A stretch of 7,364 nt of DNA, from positions 1-7,364 of the forward strand of contig ONXW01000303.1 in NCBI GenBank assembly GCA_900321915.1, read 5' to 3'. Position 1 is the stretch's first letter; each line of letters begins with the position of its first letter. Shown piece after piece: positions 6,812 to 7,364 of this stretch. The position numbers and the translations under genes were made by a program. The notes under the pieces are model-generated. The model saw only the letters and a list, made by a program, of their open reading frames with translations, did not search any database and had not been told where the DNA came from. The stretch comes from an uncultured Eubacteriales bacterium. Lineage in GTDB: Bacteria > Bacillota > Clostridia > Lachnospirales > Lachnospiraceae.

Positions 6812-7363
6812 TTACACACTTTTTCTGTACAGCTCAAATCCGATCTCCCGGAGATTTTCCGGAATGTTCCTGACACTCAGGCGGAGTTCCTCTTTCCTGG
6901 CCTCCTCCAGCTCCTCATAGGATACCATATCCGGGCTGGTCTTTGCCTCCGGATCGGGAGCGCCCCTGTGCCAGCCGTCCTGTATCAGCTCATGCACCCT
7001 GCGGTTGTGCTCCAGCTCACAGAGCTTCTCCAGCGATGGGCCGTACAGTTCCTCGATGGAATCGGCGGAACCCGGAAGGATCGGGCGAAGCCCTATGCCG
7101 GAATTGTAATCCTGCAGTTCGACCCCTACAGAGCGGATCTGCGCCATGTACTCTCTCCGCACAGCTTCCGGAAGATCCGCCCAGTCAGCCATGCCGGGCT
7201 CCTTCTTTATCTGCTCCAGCTCCTTCTCAGAAGCCTCTCTCTTTTCCGCCTCCGCAAGCCTCTTATCGCAGTCCCGTGCGTGGGCGATGGAGGCGTATTT
7301 TTCCACATAGTCCCCCATCATCTGCTCAAAGGCAAGACGTTTCCGGAAATCCTGCACATCCAT
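6812..7363 (-). CDS. RyR (ryanodine receptor) domain protein, possibly the C-terminal part of a longer protein
   Basis: 183 residues from the ATG at 7363, with a TAA stop at 6812. That ATG is one base from the window edge, so I cannot see a ribosome binding site or exclude an upstream start. Residues ~112-178 match the RyR domain as found in bacteria and phages: LEKLCELEHNRR (111-122), LIQDGWHRG (126-134), KTSPDMVSYEEL (141-152) and SVRNIPENL (163-171). The Trp that usually follows EHNR is Arg122 here. Residues 1-80 are highly charged (EKREASEKELEQIKKE at 40-55) and probably helical or coiled-coil. No membrane segment or signal peptide is seen. In animals RyR repeats are structural parts of calcium-release channels; in bacteria the domain is thought to bind a ligand, but its role is not established. 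It is the first visible gene of the run with the MATE-ATPase and phosphatase genes, so it may be a soluble partner or ligand sensor of that module. Confidence 0.82.
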   Translation of the reverse strand: MDVQDFRKRLAFEQMMGDYVEKYASIAHARDCDKRLAEAEKREASEKELEQIKKEPGMADWADLPEAVRREYMAQIRSVGVELQDYNSGIGLRPILPGSADSIEELYGPSLEKLCELEHNRRVHELIQDGWHRGAPDPEAKTSPDMVSYEELEEARKEELRLSVRNIPENLREIGFELYRKSV

Positions 7364-7364
7364 A

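Overview
The window holds five protein-coding genes and almost no non-coding DNA. The sequence is GC-rich, genes are tightly packed with AG-rich Shine-Dalgarno sites, and the families present (SpoIIE-type phosphatase, RsbW-like ATPase, half-size ABC exporter, Schlafen-type helicase) suggest a GC-rich member of the Clostridia, perhaps Lachnospiraceae-like. That placement is inference from gene content, not from a marker gene. I see no rRNA, tRNA, CRISPR array, insertion sequence or phage structural gene.

Layout from left to right. (1) Positions 1-1358, minus strand: the first 452 codons of an ABC exporter half-transporter, cut by the left edge just after the Q-loop. (2) Positions 1359-1444: a short divergent control region with a very good extended -10 box for the gene to its right. 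(3) Positions 1445-2965, plus strand: a 506-residue protein joining a PD-(D/E)XK nuclease-like N-terminal domain to a superfamily 1 helicase of the Schlafen group 3 / DUF2075 type. (4) Positions 2919-7363, minus strand: a three-gene run read right to left. It comprises a small protein ending in a ryanodine-receptor (RyR) domain, a MATE transporter fused to a GHKL/RsbW-like ATPase domain, and a membrane-bound Cache-HAMP-PP2C (SpoIIE-type) phosphatase. The gaps are 21 and 17 bp, each carrying a ribosome binding site, so they are probably co-transcribed. The last gene converges on the helicase gene, and the two coding regions overlap by 47 bp.

The most interesting unit is this RyR / MATE-ATPase / phosphatase run. 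In classical partner switching, an RsbW/SpoIIAB-type kinase and a PP2C phosphatase act in opposite directions on a STAS-domain antagonist. Here the kinase-like domain is the cytoplasmic tail of a 12-helix transporter, and the phosphatase has its own extracellular sensor. A plausible reading is a membrane signalling module in which transport or an external ligand sets the phosphorylation state of an unseen partner. No STAS protein or sigma factor lies in the window, so the partner and output are unknown. The nuclease-helicase fusion is a second candidate for unstudied biology (DNA/RNA processing or defence), but it stands alone here with no recognisable defence neighbours.
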